32,227 nucleotides of DNA from Neptuniibacter sp. UBA6509 (GCA_002435145.1 DJLT01000072.1:1-32227); one strand, 5' to 3'. Shown: positions 1-8,343, counted from the first letter of the stretch. Program-made: numbers and translations. The notes: generated from the letters alone by a model not told the origin.

Positions 1-15
1 CCCTAACTATGGGAC

Positions 16-47
16 AGCAGTGGCTTTTTAGCTGCTTTTTTCGTTTT
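16..47 (+). terminator. Probable Rho-independent terminator of an upstream gene
   Basis: AGCAG (16-20) can pair with CTGCT (32-36), with one extra T-G wobble, followed by TTTTTT, CG and TTTTTT. The U-rich tail on the plus strand suggests it ends a plus-strand gene lying left of the window. The stem is short, so this is moderate evidence only. Confidence 0.45.
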
Positions 48-200
48 TTCATCAAAGTTCTAGGGAAACTGGTCGATACTATTAAGTCTAAACGTCACGC
101 CAGGCAAATATGTAACTCAACCTGCATCTATCTGTCATTAGATCGTTGAAAAGGGTAATTATAAAATGGTGTACGTCTCAGCCCCTGTTTTAGGACTTAT

Positions 201-1703
201 ATGTTGCAATACACTGTTTACGCCGACCTCAACTGCCCTTTTTGCTATGCCCTGCATGAGCAACTTGCTCAGTTTGGTCTTTTACAACAGGTCGATTGGT
301 GTCTTGTAGAGCATGCTCCTGATATTGCCATTTATAATAAAACCGCTGAAAGCCAGGCAGAACTCGCCAGTGAAGTTTTTGTAGTACGTAGTCGCGCTCC
401 GAGTATTGATGTAGCTCTGCCAAAAAAGAGAAGCGATAGCCGCTTTGCTAGCCTCTGTGTCATTCAAGCCGCCGAAATAGATCAGCAAAAATCAATCAAG
501 CTTCGTCATCTACTCTATCGAGCCCTTTGGGTCGACGGATTAGATATCTCTGATATCTCTGTTATTTATGATTGCCTCGTCGCTGCTGAACTCCCAGCAG
601 AGGTCAGCATAGAGGAAAAACAGGAAGATACACTATCGCTCTGGCAACATAACTGGGAGAACGGCGACTTTAACCTCAGAATACCTGTTATCTGCAGCTC
701 TGATGGAAGGACATCGTTAGGCCTACCAAGTCCTGATGACCTAAAAGCATTTTTCAAAGGTGAAGATATAAGCTCACATGAGCTAAATATGGAAAGCTGC
801 CCACAACCCGTTCAGCAAACAATCGCTATCTACAACGATCATAAAACGGAAACCATTTGGCCCATCATCGCGACTCTACGTAACGACTACAATATATTAT
901 TACCATCTAGCCTGAATGAACTTAAAACATTACTCCATGAAGATCCGCCTGCGCTGCTGTTATTAAGTACAGAACAACAATGGGATGAGATGTTTGCTCT
1001 ATGCAAAGAGATAAAGAGCAATCCGGAAGAGCTGCCACTTCCGATCGCATTTATCAGCCAAGAAACAGATGATCGATTAGAGCTAGGTGCTTATAATTCT
1101 GGAGCATCAGACTTTTTAACCCTAAATCGCGCCCCCTCTATTTTACAATCTCGTATCCAGCTATTGATGCAGATGAAACACTCTCAGGATCAACTAGCGC
1201 GCTCTGCACGGATTGATGGTTTAACCCAAGTAAACAATCGCAGAGAGTTTGAACGCAGCATAGAGACTGAATGGCGAAGAGCACAGCGTTCTAAGCGTAA
1301 ATTAGTGCTTATTATGCTTGATATAGACCATTTCAAAGTATTTAACGACCTTTATGGTCATCTAGCTGGTGACGGCTGCTTACGTACTGTTGCACAAACC
1401 ATTAAAAGCACAGTTCAGCGAGCAGAAGATAGTGTTTACCGCTACGGCGGAGAAGAGTTTGCTGTAATACTGCCCGAAAGCGACCTTAAAGGGGCACAGG
1501 TACTCGCCGAGAAAATTCGTACGAATGTTGAAGCACTGCAGATAAAGCATGATGGATCAGAAAGTGCAGAGGTTGTAACCGTAAGCTTAGGGATTGCAAG
1601 CTATAGCCCCTCAGAAGAGCTCTGCCCGAACGAATTAATCGAACAGGCAGACCAAGCGCTCTACAAAGCAAAACACCAAGGGCGTAACCAAGTCGCTATA
1701 TAG
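201..1703 (+). CDS. Diguanylate cyclase with N-terminal DsbA-like domain and degenerate receiver domain
   Basis: A 500-residue cytoplasmic protein with no signal peptide or membrane segment. Residues 1-188 look like a DsbA/HCCA-isomerase thioredoxin fold: CPFC at 12-15 after the first strand and a probable cis-proline at P162 (RIPVI). Residues about 206-325 have the strand-helix rhythm of a CheY receiver, but the phosphoacceptor position is serine (S256 in LLLLST) and the conserved lysine is missing near 308, so it is probably not phosphorylated. Residues 335-500 form a GGDEF domain with an intact GGEEF signature (416-420) and an RxxD product-inhibition site (R407, D410). It should therefore make c-di-GMP from two GTP and be feedback inhibited. 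The start ATG has AGGA five bases upstream. It stands alone, with a terminator-like hairpin before it and the opposite-strand GST gene after it. The GGDEF call is firm; the thioredoxin-fold call rests on motif and layout. Confidence 0.9.
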   Translation: MLQYTVYADLNCPFCYALHEQLAQFGLLQQVDWCLVEHAPDIAIYNKTAESQAELASEVFVVRSRAPSIDVALPKKRSDSRFASLCVIQAAEIDQQKSIKLRHLLYRALWVDGLDISDISVIYDCLVAAELPAEVSIEEKQEDTLSLWQHNWENGDFNLRIPVICSSDGRTSLGLPSPDDLKAFFKGEDISSHELNMESCPQPVQQTIAIYNDHKTETIWPIIATLRNDYNILLPSSLNELKTLLHEDPPALLLLSTEQQWDEMFALCKEIKSNPEELPLPIAFISQETDDRLELGAYNSGASDFLTLNRAPSILQSRIQLLMQMKHSQDQLARSARIDGLTQVNNRREFERSIETEWRRAQRSKRKLVLIMLDIDHFKVFNDLYGHLAGDGCLRTVAQTIKSTVQRAEDSVYRYGGEEFAVILPESDLKGAQVLAEKIRTNVEALQIKHDGSESAEVVTVSLGIASYSPSEELCPNELIEQADQALYKAKHQGRNQVAI

Positions 1704-1710
1704 TTAACAC

Positions 1711-2304
1711 CTATAACGCAGGCATTGTAATAAAGCCGGGAAGCCCCTTAATACGATCAATCCATGCCCGAATATTAGGATAGCTTTCTAAAGATACTCC
1801 ACCTTCGTGAGAGATACCCACATAAGGCATTACGGCACAATCCGCGATGGTCGGTCGATCCAGAGCTAACCAGTCATGCTGTGCTAACTGCGTTTCGAGT
1901 ATTGGCAAAATCCGATCCGCCGTAGCAAGCGCTGTAGCTTTATCCAGCTCAAAACCAAATTTGTCTACTAAACGCGCAGCACCTGGACCATGCTGAATTT
2001 CATTGGCTGCAGTAGATAACCACTGCATCACCTCAGCTTGTGCGATGGGCTCTTTAGGAAACCAGCTTTCATCCGCATATTGACCCGCTAAATACACCAA
2101 GATCGCCTGCGAATCCCAAAGCTTTACCTCGCCATCACAAAGAACAGGCAACTGGCCCAGCGGGTTAATCCCTATAACCGGTTCCTGCTTATGTTCACCC
2201 GCCATGAAATCTACAGGAATAAGCTCTAGCTTAATCCCAGTCAGTGCAGCGAATAACCGAACTTTGTAGCAGTTACCTGATACTTCAAGATCATATAACT
2301 TCAT
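1711..2304 (-). CDS. Glutathione S-transferase family protein
   Basis: A 197-residue two-domain GST. The N-terminal thioredoxin-like half begins MKLYDLEVSGNCYKVRL, with Ser/Cys in the usual catalytic region, then has the cis-proline segment GQLPVL and the glutathione gamma-glutamyl contact DSQAI. The C-terminal half is all-helical, with the TIADCAV segment that caps the GST core. Members conjugate or reduce electrophiles with glutathione in the cytoplasm; the specific substrate cannot be read from sequence. Its start codon overlaps the stop of the upstream FMN-binding gene (ATGA, 2301-2304), so the two are translationally coupled. Together with the divergent LysR regulator they look like a small detoxification or redox-stress unit (inference). 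Confidence 0.93.
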   Translation of the reverse strand: MKLYDLEVSGNCYKVRLFAALTGIKLELIPVDFMAGEHKQEPVIGINPLGQLPVLCDGEVKLWDSQAILVYLAGQYADESWFPKEPIAQAEVMQWLSTAANEIQHGPGAARLVDKFGFELDKATALATADRILPILETQLAQHDWLALDRPTIADCAVMPYVGISHEGGVSLESYPNIRAWIDRIKGLPGFITMPAL

Positions 2305-2891
2305 TTAATATCTCCTTGTTTAATTAACCCGAGTTCCAGTAGTTGAGCTTCACTAAAACGAGGTGTCAGGTGCTGAGGGCAGTTCCAATCAAAAGCATCC
2401 AATTCAATTTCCACTACCGATTCAATTTTCACTCTTGAATCCTTTTTACTCAGCGCTTTATCAAAAACAGCCACTAGATCTGTAGATAGATCATTTAAAA
2501 AATATGTCCGCGCGCGCCCCAGTATTTTTAAGCGACGTTTGTTAGGGTAATCCACCAAAAAGAGAGACACTTTATTGTTATGGTTAATATTTCCTAAGCT
2601 CTGATACTGAGCATTGCCGGAAAAGTTCGCAAAGGCTATTCGCTTAGCAGAAATAACATGTAAAAAACCTTTTTCGCCGCCGCGATGCTGAATATAAGGC
2701 CAGCCACTTTCAGAAATCGAACTCATATAAAAGCTATCACGATCGGCAATAAAATTGCTCTCACGCTCACCAAGTTGATCAAAATCAGGCATCCGCTCAA
2801 CCAATTGCTGCATTCGTTCTGAACTTCCAAAGTGCATCTGCATGGATTTAACCGCTGGCGTAAAAGTTAATTCACTAAAGCGATGTGTCAT
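2301..2891 (-). CDS. Pyridoxamine 5'-phosphate oxidase (PPOX) family FMN-binding protein
   Basis: A 196-residue protein of the split-barrel flavin-binding superfamily. The core SFYMSSISESGWPYIQHRGG followed by FLHVISAKRIAFANFSGN matches the FMN-binding beta barrel of general-stress/PPOX-like proteins. VSLFLVDYPNKRRLKILGRA forms the later strands. It has no signal peptide and is probably a dimeric cytoplasmic flavin reductase or oxidase of unknown substrate; it is not the biosynthetic PdxH. It is the first gene of a two-gene operon with the GST downstream (4-base overlap) and is divergent from the LysR regulator, with about 120 bases between them. Regulation by that LysR protein is likely because a T-N11-A palindrome lies in the shared region. 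Confidence 0.88.
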   Translation of the reverse strand: MTHRFSELTFTPAVKSMQMHFGSSERMQQLVERMPDFDQLGERESNFIADRDSFYMSSISESGWPYIQHRGGEKGFLHVISAKRIAFANFSGNAQYQSLGNINHNNKVSLFLVDYPNKRRLKILGRARTYFLNDLSTDLVAVFDKALSKKDSRVKIESVVEIELDAFDWNCPQHLTPRFSEAQLLELGLIKQGDIK

Positions 2892-2984
2892 TGACTTCCT
2901 CCCCTCTCACAATTGCACGAAAAACTAGAACCCATTATGGAGAAAGCAACTAAAGCAATAAACATGCAAAACTGACTTTGAATA

Positions 2985-2999
2985 ATGCAAATTATGCAT
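2985..2999. promoter_or_regulatory. LysR-type operator candidate (T-N11-A palindrome)
   Basis: ATGCA (2985-2989) and TGCAT (2995-2999) form a perfect inverted repeat around AATTA. It contains the T-N11-A core typical of LysR-family binding sites. It lies in the divergent region, 13 bases before the LysR start. A related partial motif (ATGCAAAA) occurs at about 2964. Seen directly; the binding assignment is inference. Confidence 0.55.
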
Positions 3000-3011
3000 T
3001 AATCTTGAAGA

Positions 3012-3926
3012 ATGAATAAACTCAAAGCGATGGCTATTTTTGTCAAAATAGTTGATTCAGGCAGTCTTGTTGGCGCCGCTGATAAACTGACAATGTCACA
3101 ATCCTCGGTGGTCAGGGCCTTAGCCTCTCTAGAAGATGAACTCGGTGTGCAACTTCTCTATCGCACCACCCGGCGCCTGACCTTAACGGAGGAAGGCCGT
3201 GACTATGCCCAACGCTGTAGGCAGATTCTATTGGAAGTAGAAGATGCAGAAAATGCGCTCACCCAACGCCAAAGTACCCCTCGTGGAAAAATACGCATCA
3301 CTGCTCCGGTCACTTTTGGGCGCTTGCATTTAGGGCCGATTATTAATGAGTTTCTAGCCACCTATCCGGAAACCGAAGTTGAGTTATTACTGCTGGACCG
3401 TGTCGTAGACCTAATTGAAGAGGGCATGGATATTGCGCTGCGTATTGGTCCTCTCCCTGACTCAATGCTGATCGCTAAACCGATAAGCCATGTTCACTAT
3501 AAAGTGTGTGCCAGCCCAAGCTATATTAAAAAAGAGAGCATACCGCTAGAGCCTTCTGAGCTATTACAACATCGCTGTATACGACTTACCGCACTCAAAT
3601 CACATGCAGAGTGGTCATTTAAAAGTAATGGGAAGGTGAATAAAGTAGCGATCTCTGGGGCATTAAAAACTAATCACATTGAAACCGCTTTAGATGCCTG
3701 CGTGCAGGGGCTCGGCTTCTGTCAGTTTTTAAGTTATCAGGTTGATCCTAGAATCGAATCCGGTGAGTTAGTCCCCGTTTTAGAGGATTTTGAAAATACG
3801 CCAGTGCCCGTAAACTTAGTCTACCCTTATTCACGGTTACTCTCCTCACGTAGCCGCCACTTTATCGAGTGGGCGGCTCCTAGACTTGCCAAACGGCTAC
3901 AGTCAACGCTAAAAAGTCACAAATAA
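3012..3926 (+). CDS. LysR-family transcriptional regulator
   Basis: A 304-residue regulator with the classic LysR layout. The N-terminal winged HTH occupies about residues 1-60 (FVKIVDSGSLVGAADKLTMS, then SVVRALASLEDELGVQLLYR). It is followed by a linker helix and a periplasmic-binding-protein-like effector domain from about 90 to 295 (GKIRITAPVTFGRLHLGPI; VDLIEEGMDIALRIG). The sequence resembles the subgroup that controls adjacent GST or oxidoreductase genes. It is divergently transcribed from the PPOX/GST pair and probably controls it and itself through the palindrome at 2985-2999. The ATG has only a weak Shine-Dalgarno (GAAG directly upstream). The inducer is unknown. It is convergent with the DUF1415 gene. 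Confidence 0.95.
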   Translation: MNKLKAMAIFVKIVDSGSLVGAADKLTMSQSSVVRALASLEDELGVQLLYRTTRRLTLTEEGRDYAQRCRQILLEVEDAENALTQRQSTPRGKIRITAPVTFGRLHLGPIINEFLATYPETEVELLLLDRVVDLIEEGMDIALRIGPLPDSMLIAKPISHVHYKVCASPSYIKKESIPLEPSELLQHRCIRLTALKSHAEWSFKSNGKVNKVAISGALKTNHIETALDACVQGLGFCQFLSYQVDPRIESGELVPVLEDFENTPVPVNLVYPYSRLLSSRSRHFIEWAAPRLAKRLQSTLKSHK

Positions 3927-3953
3927 AATCATGATCAGTCAGGATGCTTATAC

Positions 3954-4553
3954 CTAATTTTGATCTTGGCCCTGATAAATCCCCAATGGCGAGAAACGCT
4001 CAATTAAGCCTTCACGGCCCAGCTTTTCCATCAACGCCATATTCCGCTCAGGGATCTCTTCAGGTGTTTTATAATGCACTAACACCCTGCTCATCTGTCC
4101 TTCTCTGATAATATGAATCGTTGGGAAAGGCGCTCTATTGGTCCAATTAGTGATGTCATCAGGATTAACACCTGAAAAGCAGTATTGAGGGTGAAAACTA
4201 GCTAATTGAAAAACACCTTCTAAACCCGCCGACTCAAGTGCACTCTGGCACATATCTAATAGATCAAGGAATGCCTCAAACTCAACAGCCGTGTCTGTAA
4301 AATTCACCAAACTGGTCGACAACTCTGACTCATCACTTTTTTGTATAATTTGTAATTCTGCTAAAAAGTCTTGAGTGGCTTCTTCTAAAGAAGCAGCATG
4401 TGAGGCCACATAACGAATGGACTGATTACGTACCTCAGGTGCTGCAAACGGACATAAATTTAAACCAACAACAATCGCTTCAACCCATTGTTGAGTTAAT
4501 TCGACAGCTTGTTCTGCAGGAAAGGCAAATTTTTGTATACTCATAACCGGCAT
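3954..4553 (-). CDS. DUF1415 family protein
   Basis: A 199-residue cytoplasmic protein of the DUF1415 family, recognised by the N-terminal run QQWVEAIVVGLNLCPFA and the later segments FVSLDLL-like helix, FHPQYCFSG, APFPTIHIIRE and YKTPEEIPERNMALMEKLG. The family is conserved in proteobacteria, has no established biochemical function and often sits near cofactor or redox genes. C34 in the LCPFA motif is the obvious conserved cysteine to note. Translation probably starts at the first ATG (4553), which has GGGG a few bases upstream; the ATG three codons in has no clear ribosome site. It is convergent with the LysR gene (27-base gap) and divergent from ubiC. Confidence 0.9.
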   Translation of the reverse strand: MPVMSIQKFAFPAEQAVELTQQWVEAIVVGLNLCPFAAPEVRNQSIRYVASHAASLEEATQDFLAELQIIQKSDESELSTSLVNFTDTAVEFEAFLDLLDMCQSALESAGLEGVFQLASFHPQYCFSGVNPDDITNWTNRAPFPTIHIIREGQMSRVLVHYKTPEEIPERNMALMEKLGREGLIERFSPLGIYQGQDQN

Positions 4554-4572
4554 ACTACCCCAGGCTATCGGT

Positions 4573-4619
4573 AGGAGATACTGATGCGTGTTAAGATAAC
4601 CTCAATTTTTAGTGTTTAG
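4573..4619 (+). other. Short leader ORF candidate with strong ribosome binding site, upstream of ubiC
   Basis: AGGAG (4573-4577) stands six bases before ATG 4584, which opens an 11-codon frame (MRVKITSIFSV) ending in TAG at 4617-4619. It is out of frame with ubiC. The annotated ubiC start region has no comparable ribosome site, so this may be a coupling leader peptide or a remnant start. Seen in sequence; function inferred. Confidence 0.35.
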
Positions 4620-4635
4620 CTCAGGACAACCGTCA

Positions 4636-5172
4636 GTGCCAATAAAAGCCGCCCTTACTCAGCAAAGCTTCAATACTCGTTGGATCTCTCTTAGGCGCCC
4701 ATATCAACAAGCGGCTCCCCAAGAGTGGCGCTCTTGGCTAACGGATAGCGGGTCACTCACACAACGCCTCGTTCAATTGAGTAAAGGGGACTTTCGCGTA
4801 GAAGTTGTTCGTCAAGGTTGGTACCGGCCTACCCGCTCTGAAGCCAAAGCACTCAATATGGACCACCGCCAAGTGGCACTCATACGAGAAGTTCAGTTAA
4901 TAGGAAAAGGGCAAGCTTGGGTTTTCGCACGCTCAATCATTCCTGCTCAAACACTCACCGGCTCACAACGTCAGCTCAAGATGCTTGGCACACGATCGTT
5001 GGGATCTCGGCTATTTTCAGACCCAAGTATGCGACGAGGACCCTTAGAGATCAGTAAACTACGCCTAACCAATAAACGTGAAGTTTGGGCGAGGCGCTCT
5101 GTGTTTTTTTTATCCGACAAGCCGCTTCTTGTCTCAGAGGTTTTCCTGCCACAGCTTCTACAGGTAAACTAA
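4636..5172 (+). CDS. ubiC: Chorismate--pyruvate lyase UbiC
   Basis: UbiC removes pyruvate from chorismate to give 4-hydroxybenzoate, the first committed step of ubiquinone synthesis, in the cytoplasm. The family core is visible: a GWYRPTRSE segment, VALIREVQL with the substrate-binding Arg, an AWVFARSIIP strand, LGTRSLGSRLF, and the C-terminal KPLLVSEVFLP with the conserved Glu. I choose GTG 4636 as start because AGGA lies nine bases upstream. That gives 178 residues beginning at PIKAALTQQ, close to the family length of about 165 and aligning with the usual ALTQ start. An alternative in-frame GTG at 4612 (186 residues) lacks a ribosome site. ubiA follows after 72 bases, as in many gammaproteobacteria. 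Confidence 0.93.
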   Translation: MPIKAALTQQSFNTRWISLRRPYQQAAPQEWRSWLTDSGSLTQRLVQLSKGDFRVEVVRQGWYRPTRSEAKALNMDHRQVALIREVQLIGKGQAWVFARSIIPAQTLTGSQRQLKMLGTRSLGSRLFSDPSMRRGPLEISKLRLTNKREVWARRSVFFLSDKPLLVSEVFLPQLLQVN

Positions 5173-5244
5173 GCATCTGTTTTTAATTTCTGAATCCCTC
5201 TATCGTGTATTTGGGGACTCTAGCCACCAGCGCAGATAAATAAC

Positions 5245-6153
5245 ATGCCTTCTGAAACTCAACGCACTCCTATTTCCACCGCCGATAAAGTTCGAGCTTT
5301 TGGCCGCCTGATGCGCGTCGAGAAGCCTATTGGCACCTACCTGCTTCTATGGCCAGCTTATTGGGCTTTATGGATCGCTGCTGAAGGTATTCCTAGCTAC
5401 GACATACTCTTTATCTTCACCTTAGGCGTTTTTCTAACCCGTTCAGCAGGCTGTGTGATCAACGATTATGCGGATAGGAAAATTGATGGGCATGTAAAAC
5501 GCACCGCTATGCGGCCTATCCCTGCGGGTTTAGTCTCACCGAAAGAGGCGCTGATTCTTTTTGCAGCATTAATGCTCTGTGCATTTGTATTGGTGCTCTT
5601 TACAAACCTAACAACGATTATACTATCAGTGGGTGGCCTTGTACTCGCGGCATGCTACCCATTTATGAAACGCTATACACATCTTCCCCAAGCTGTCTTA
5701 GGGGCTGCATTTGCATGGTCGATCCCTATGGCCTTTACCGCCGTAACAGAGACCGTTCCGGCTTATGCTTGGTTGATCTATATCGCAACGATTTTATGGA
5801 CCATTGCCTATGACACGATGTACGCGATGGTCGATAGAGATGATGATCTTCGTATCGGTGTAAAATCCACCGCGATTCTTTTTGGCGATGCCGATAAATT
5901 AATCATCGGTATATTGCAGGTTTCAACGCTTATTACATTAGCGCTTGTCGGTAAACAGGTTGATTTAGGCTGGGCCTATTATGCGGGATTACTCTGTGCG
6001 GGTGGTTTCTTCATCTACCAGCAATTTATTATTCGACACCGAGAACGCGAGGCGTGCTTCAAAGCTTTTTTAAACAACCATTATGCCGGTTTAGTTATTT
6101 TTATTGGGCTTGCGAGTCAGTATTTGATCGAAAACGGTTACTTTTTTAAGTAA
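5245..6153 (+). CDS. ubiA: 4-hydroxybenzoate octaprenyltransferase UbiA
   Basis: An integral membrane prenyltransferase that joins the polyprenyl chain to 4-hydroxybenzoate, the product of the preceding gene. At 302 residues it is a little longer than the E. coli protein of about 290. The two Mg-diphosphate motifs are intact: NDYADRKID at 73-81 and the second Asp-rich site D190 through MVDRDDD at 196-201. The protein has the alternating hydrophobic segments expected of eight to nine helices (for example 103-137, 174-189, 220-245, 278-298). An N-terminal cytoplasmic stretch carries the family's [19 protein letters not shown]. It probably shares a transcript with ubiC. The 95-base gap before phoB contains a Pho box. 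Confidence 0.97.
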   Translation: MPSETQRTPISTADKVRAFGRLMRVEKPIGTYLLLWPAYWALWIAAEGIPSYDILFIFTLGVFLTRSAGCVINDYADRKIDGHVKRTAMRPIPAGLVSPKEALILFAALMLCAFVLVLFTNLTTIILSVGGLVLAACYPFMKRYTHLPQAVLGAAFAWSIPMAFTAVTETVPAYAWLIYIATILWTIAYDTMYAMVDRDDDLRIGVKSTAILFGDADKLIIGILQVSTLITLALVGKQVDLGWAYYAGLLCAGGFFIYQQFIIRHREREACFKAFLNNHYAGLVIFIGLASQYLIENGYFFK

Positions 6154-6174
6154 TAACGGGCTATTTAACACCCT

Positions 6175-6192
6175 CTGTCATATTTGTGTAAC
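6175..6192 (+). promoter_or_regulatory. Pho box upstream of phoB
   Basis: CTGTCAT (6175-6181) is a perfect PhoB half-site, followed by the 4-base spacer ATTT and a weaker second half GTGTAAC (6186-6192). A fitting -10 element, TCTAAT, lies at 6203-6208, at the distance expected when PhoB replaces the -35. It suggests autoregulation of phoBR under phosphate starvation. Confidence 0.72.
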
Positions 6193-6248
6193 ACTATTAT
6201 CATCTAATAGCCCCGTTGATTAATTGAACTAGAAAGGGCAATAACACG

Positions 6249-6944
6249 ATGTCTGCTTCCAAAAGCGTTCTTATCGTTGACGATGAATCTGCTATCCGCG
6301 AAATGATCGCGGTTGCGCTAGAAATGGCTGGTTATAGCTGTTCTGAGGCTGCAAACGCCAACGATGCTCATAGCCTGATCGTAGACAATAAGCCAGATAT
6401 GGTTTTATTAGATTGGATGATGCCCGGTACAAGCGGTCTAGAATTTGCTCGTCGTCTTCGAAAAGACGAGTCAACTGCTGATATACCCATCATCATGTTA
6501 ACGGCTAAAGGCGATGAAGATTGTAAAATCAAAGGGCTTGAAGCTGGCGTCGATGACTATATTACTAAGCCCTTTTCTCCCCGTGAGCTTGTTGCTCGCT
6601 TAAAAACAGTGCTTCGCCGTACAACACCAAAAGGGGTCGAAGAACCCGTAACGGTAGACGGGCTAACGCTGGACCCTATTTCACATCGCGTTGTATCCGA
6701 TCTTAATCCTATTGACTTAGGCCCTACTGAGTTTCGCCTGCTGCAATTTTTTATGACTCACCAAGATCGCGCTTATTCTCGCGGCCAATTACTTGATATG
6801 GTTTGGGGTGGGAATGTTTATGTTGAAGAACGCACGGTAGATGTACATATTCGTCGTTTAAGGAAAGCACTAGGTGATCGACACGACTATTTAGTGCAAA
6901 CTGTACGCGGCACTGGTTATCGCTTTTCTACCAGCGTTGCCTAA
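6249..6944 (+). CDS. phoB: Phosphate regulon response regulator PhoB
   Basis: A 231-residue OmpR-family response regulator. The receiver domain (about 5-122) carries the acidic pair D11-D12, phosphoacceptor D55 in VLLDWMMPG, and K108 in DYITKPFSP. The C-terminal winged helix (about 130-228) includes the LGPTEFRLLQFFM and YVEERTVDVHIRRLRKAL segments typical of PhoB, ending VRGTGYRFS. When phosphorylated by PhoR it binds Pho boxes and activates phosphate-scavenging genes. phoR follows 24 bases later on the same strand. The upstream Pho box at 6175-6192 supports both identity and autoregulation. Confidence 0.97.
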   Translation: MSASKSVLIVDDESAIREMIAVALEMAGYSCSEAANANDAHSLIVDNKPDMVLLDWMMPGTSGLEFARRLRKDESTADIPIIMLTAKGDEDCKIKGLEAGVDDYITKPFSPRELVARLKTVLRRTTPKGVEEPVTVDGLTLDPISHRVVSDLNPIDLGPTEFRLLQFFMTHQDRAYSRGQLLDMVWGGNVYVEERTVDVHIRRLRKALGDRHDYLVQTVRGTGYRFSTSVA

Positions 6945-6968
6945 TACTTCGTATATTAAGGATTAACT

Positions 6969-8294
6969 ATGCAAAGAAATCGCCACTCAATGCTAACCAG
7001 CCTACTGCTGGTGGGTGGTATATCTTTAATTATTGGGTTCATTAGCGGTTACCCTGGTTGGGTAATCAGCATTACTCTTTTTTGTTGGGCCCTTGTTCAA
7101 ATTCGCCAATTTAATAAGCTGGTCCATTGGTTTCATACCCGAGATGAAGAGCTAGAACCCCCTGAAGCATCTGGACATTGGGGTGAGTTGTTTGACGAAT
7201 TCTCTCGCCTCCAGCGCCGCCAAGCCTCTCGAGAAGCATTACTTCGTAATGTGATTACTCGTTTCCAAGATTCAACATCAGCCTTACAAGACGCTATCAT
7301 TATTATTGATAGGAATAACAATTTGGAGTGGTGGAACCGTTCAGCAAACCAACTTCTAGGGCTTGATGATGCGGCGGACCGCGGTAAGCCTGTAATGAAC
7401 TTACTCCGAGACCCTCGTTTTGTTCGTTACTATAAGCGCGGACAATATTCTGATCCCATTACGCTCACCTCGCCTACGCGTGATGATATAAAGATCCAAT
7501 ATCATATCACTCGATTTGGTGAAGCTGACCGATTACTAGTAGCCCGAGACGTCTCGCGGTTAATGCGCCTTGAGCAAACTCGTCAGGACTTTGTCGCAAA
7601 TGCTTCACACGAGCTTCGTACCCCGCTCACAGTTATTAGGGGCTACCTTGAAACCTTTCTCGATCAAGAACTACCTAAGCCTCTGAGTCGTGGTTTAGAC
7701 TCAATGCAGCAACAAGCACGCCGAATGGAAAATCTAGTTTCAGATCTTTTATTGTTATCAAGACTCGAAGCTAGCTTACATATTTCTGATGAGCAGCCTA
7801 TCCAGATACATAGCGTTATTCAGCATATTATGGAAGGAGCCGAGCAGCTTGGACGTGACAAAGGCCATCAATTTAACGTGGATATAGCACCCAATTATGA
7901 CCTTGCAGGCCAAGAGATTGAACTCCACAGTGCTTTTTCCAACTTAGTGTATAACGCCGTGCGATATACACCCGCGAATGGAATAATTAAAGTACGCTGG
8001 TGGGTAGATGAGCAAGGCGGGCATTTTTCAGTTAAAGATAATGGTCCTGGAATAGAGTCTATACACCTACCTCGCCTGACCGAACGTTTCTATCGTGTTG
8101 ATGAAAGCCGTTCTTCCGCAAGTGGGGGTACAGGTTTAGGCTTAGCCATAGTAAAGCATGTTTTAGCACGGCATAACGGACAGTTAACGATTAAGAGTAA
8201 GGTTGGAAAAGGAAGTACATTTGCATGCCACTTCCCTTTGGAAATCGTTACACAATTCGAGCTTGATGAAAGCTCGGTTGAATCCTTGAAATAA
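6969..8294 (+). CDS. phoR: Phosphate regulon sensor histidine kinase PhoR
   Basis: A 441-residue membrane kinase, the usual PhoR length. Two closely spaced hydrophobic segments at about 8-27 and 29-48 leave almost no periplasmic loop, as in E. coli PhoR, which reads phosphate status through the Pst/PhoU complex. A PAS domain spans about 100-195 (AIIIIDRNNNLEWWNRSA). The dimerisation domain has H214 in NASHELRTPL. The ATPase domain has the N box around N325 (SAFSNLVYNAVRY), DNGPGI at 357-362 and GGTGLGLAI from 386. AAGGA stands six bases before the ATG. It acts with PhoB directly upstream. Confidence 0.97.
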   Translation: MQRNRHSMLTSLLLVGGISLIIGFISGYPGWVISITLFCWALVQIRQFNKLVHWFHTRDEELEPPEASGHWGELFDEFSRLQRRQASREALLRNVITRFQDSTSALQDAIIIIDRNNNLEWWNRSANQLLGLDDAADRGKPVMNLLRDPRFVRYYKRGQYSDPITLTSPTRDDIKIQYHITRFGEADRLLVARDVSRLMRLEQTRQDFVANASHELRTPLTVIRGYLETFLDQELPKPLSRGLDSMQQQARRMENLVSDLLLLSRLEASLHISDEQPIQIHSVIQHIMEGAEQLGRDKGHQFNVDIAPNYDLAGQEIELHSAFSNLVYNAVRYTPANGIIKVRWWVDEQGGHFSVKDNGPGIESIHLPRLTERFYRVDESRSSASGGTGLGLAIVKHVLARHNGQLTIKSKVGKGSTFACHFPLEIVTQFELDESSVESLK

Positions 8295-8298
8295 CCCG

Positions 8299-8343
8299 AA
8301 AAAACTTAGGACAGATAACATCGTTGAAATCGTTACCTGTCCT
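8299..8343 (-). terminator. Rho-independent terminator for cysZ (minus strand)
   Basis: AGGACAG (8308-8314) pairs with CTGTCCT (8337-8343), with further pairing of TAAC and GTTA inside. Read on the minus strand, the stem is followed by AAG and six T (8304-8299). It lies about 75 bases beyond the cysZ stop and after phoR, so it probably ends cysZ transcription. Confidence 0.6.

Noticed and set aside
8238-8336. GAAATCGTTAC occurs twice, at the end of phoR and within the terminator hairpin.
   Set aside because: One copy is coding and there is no third copy; likely chance.
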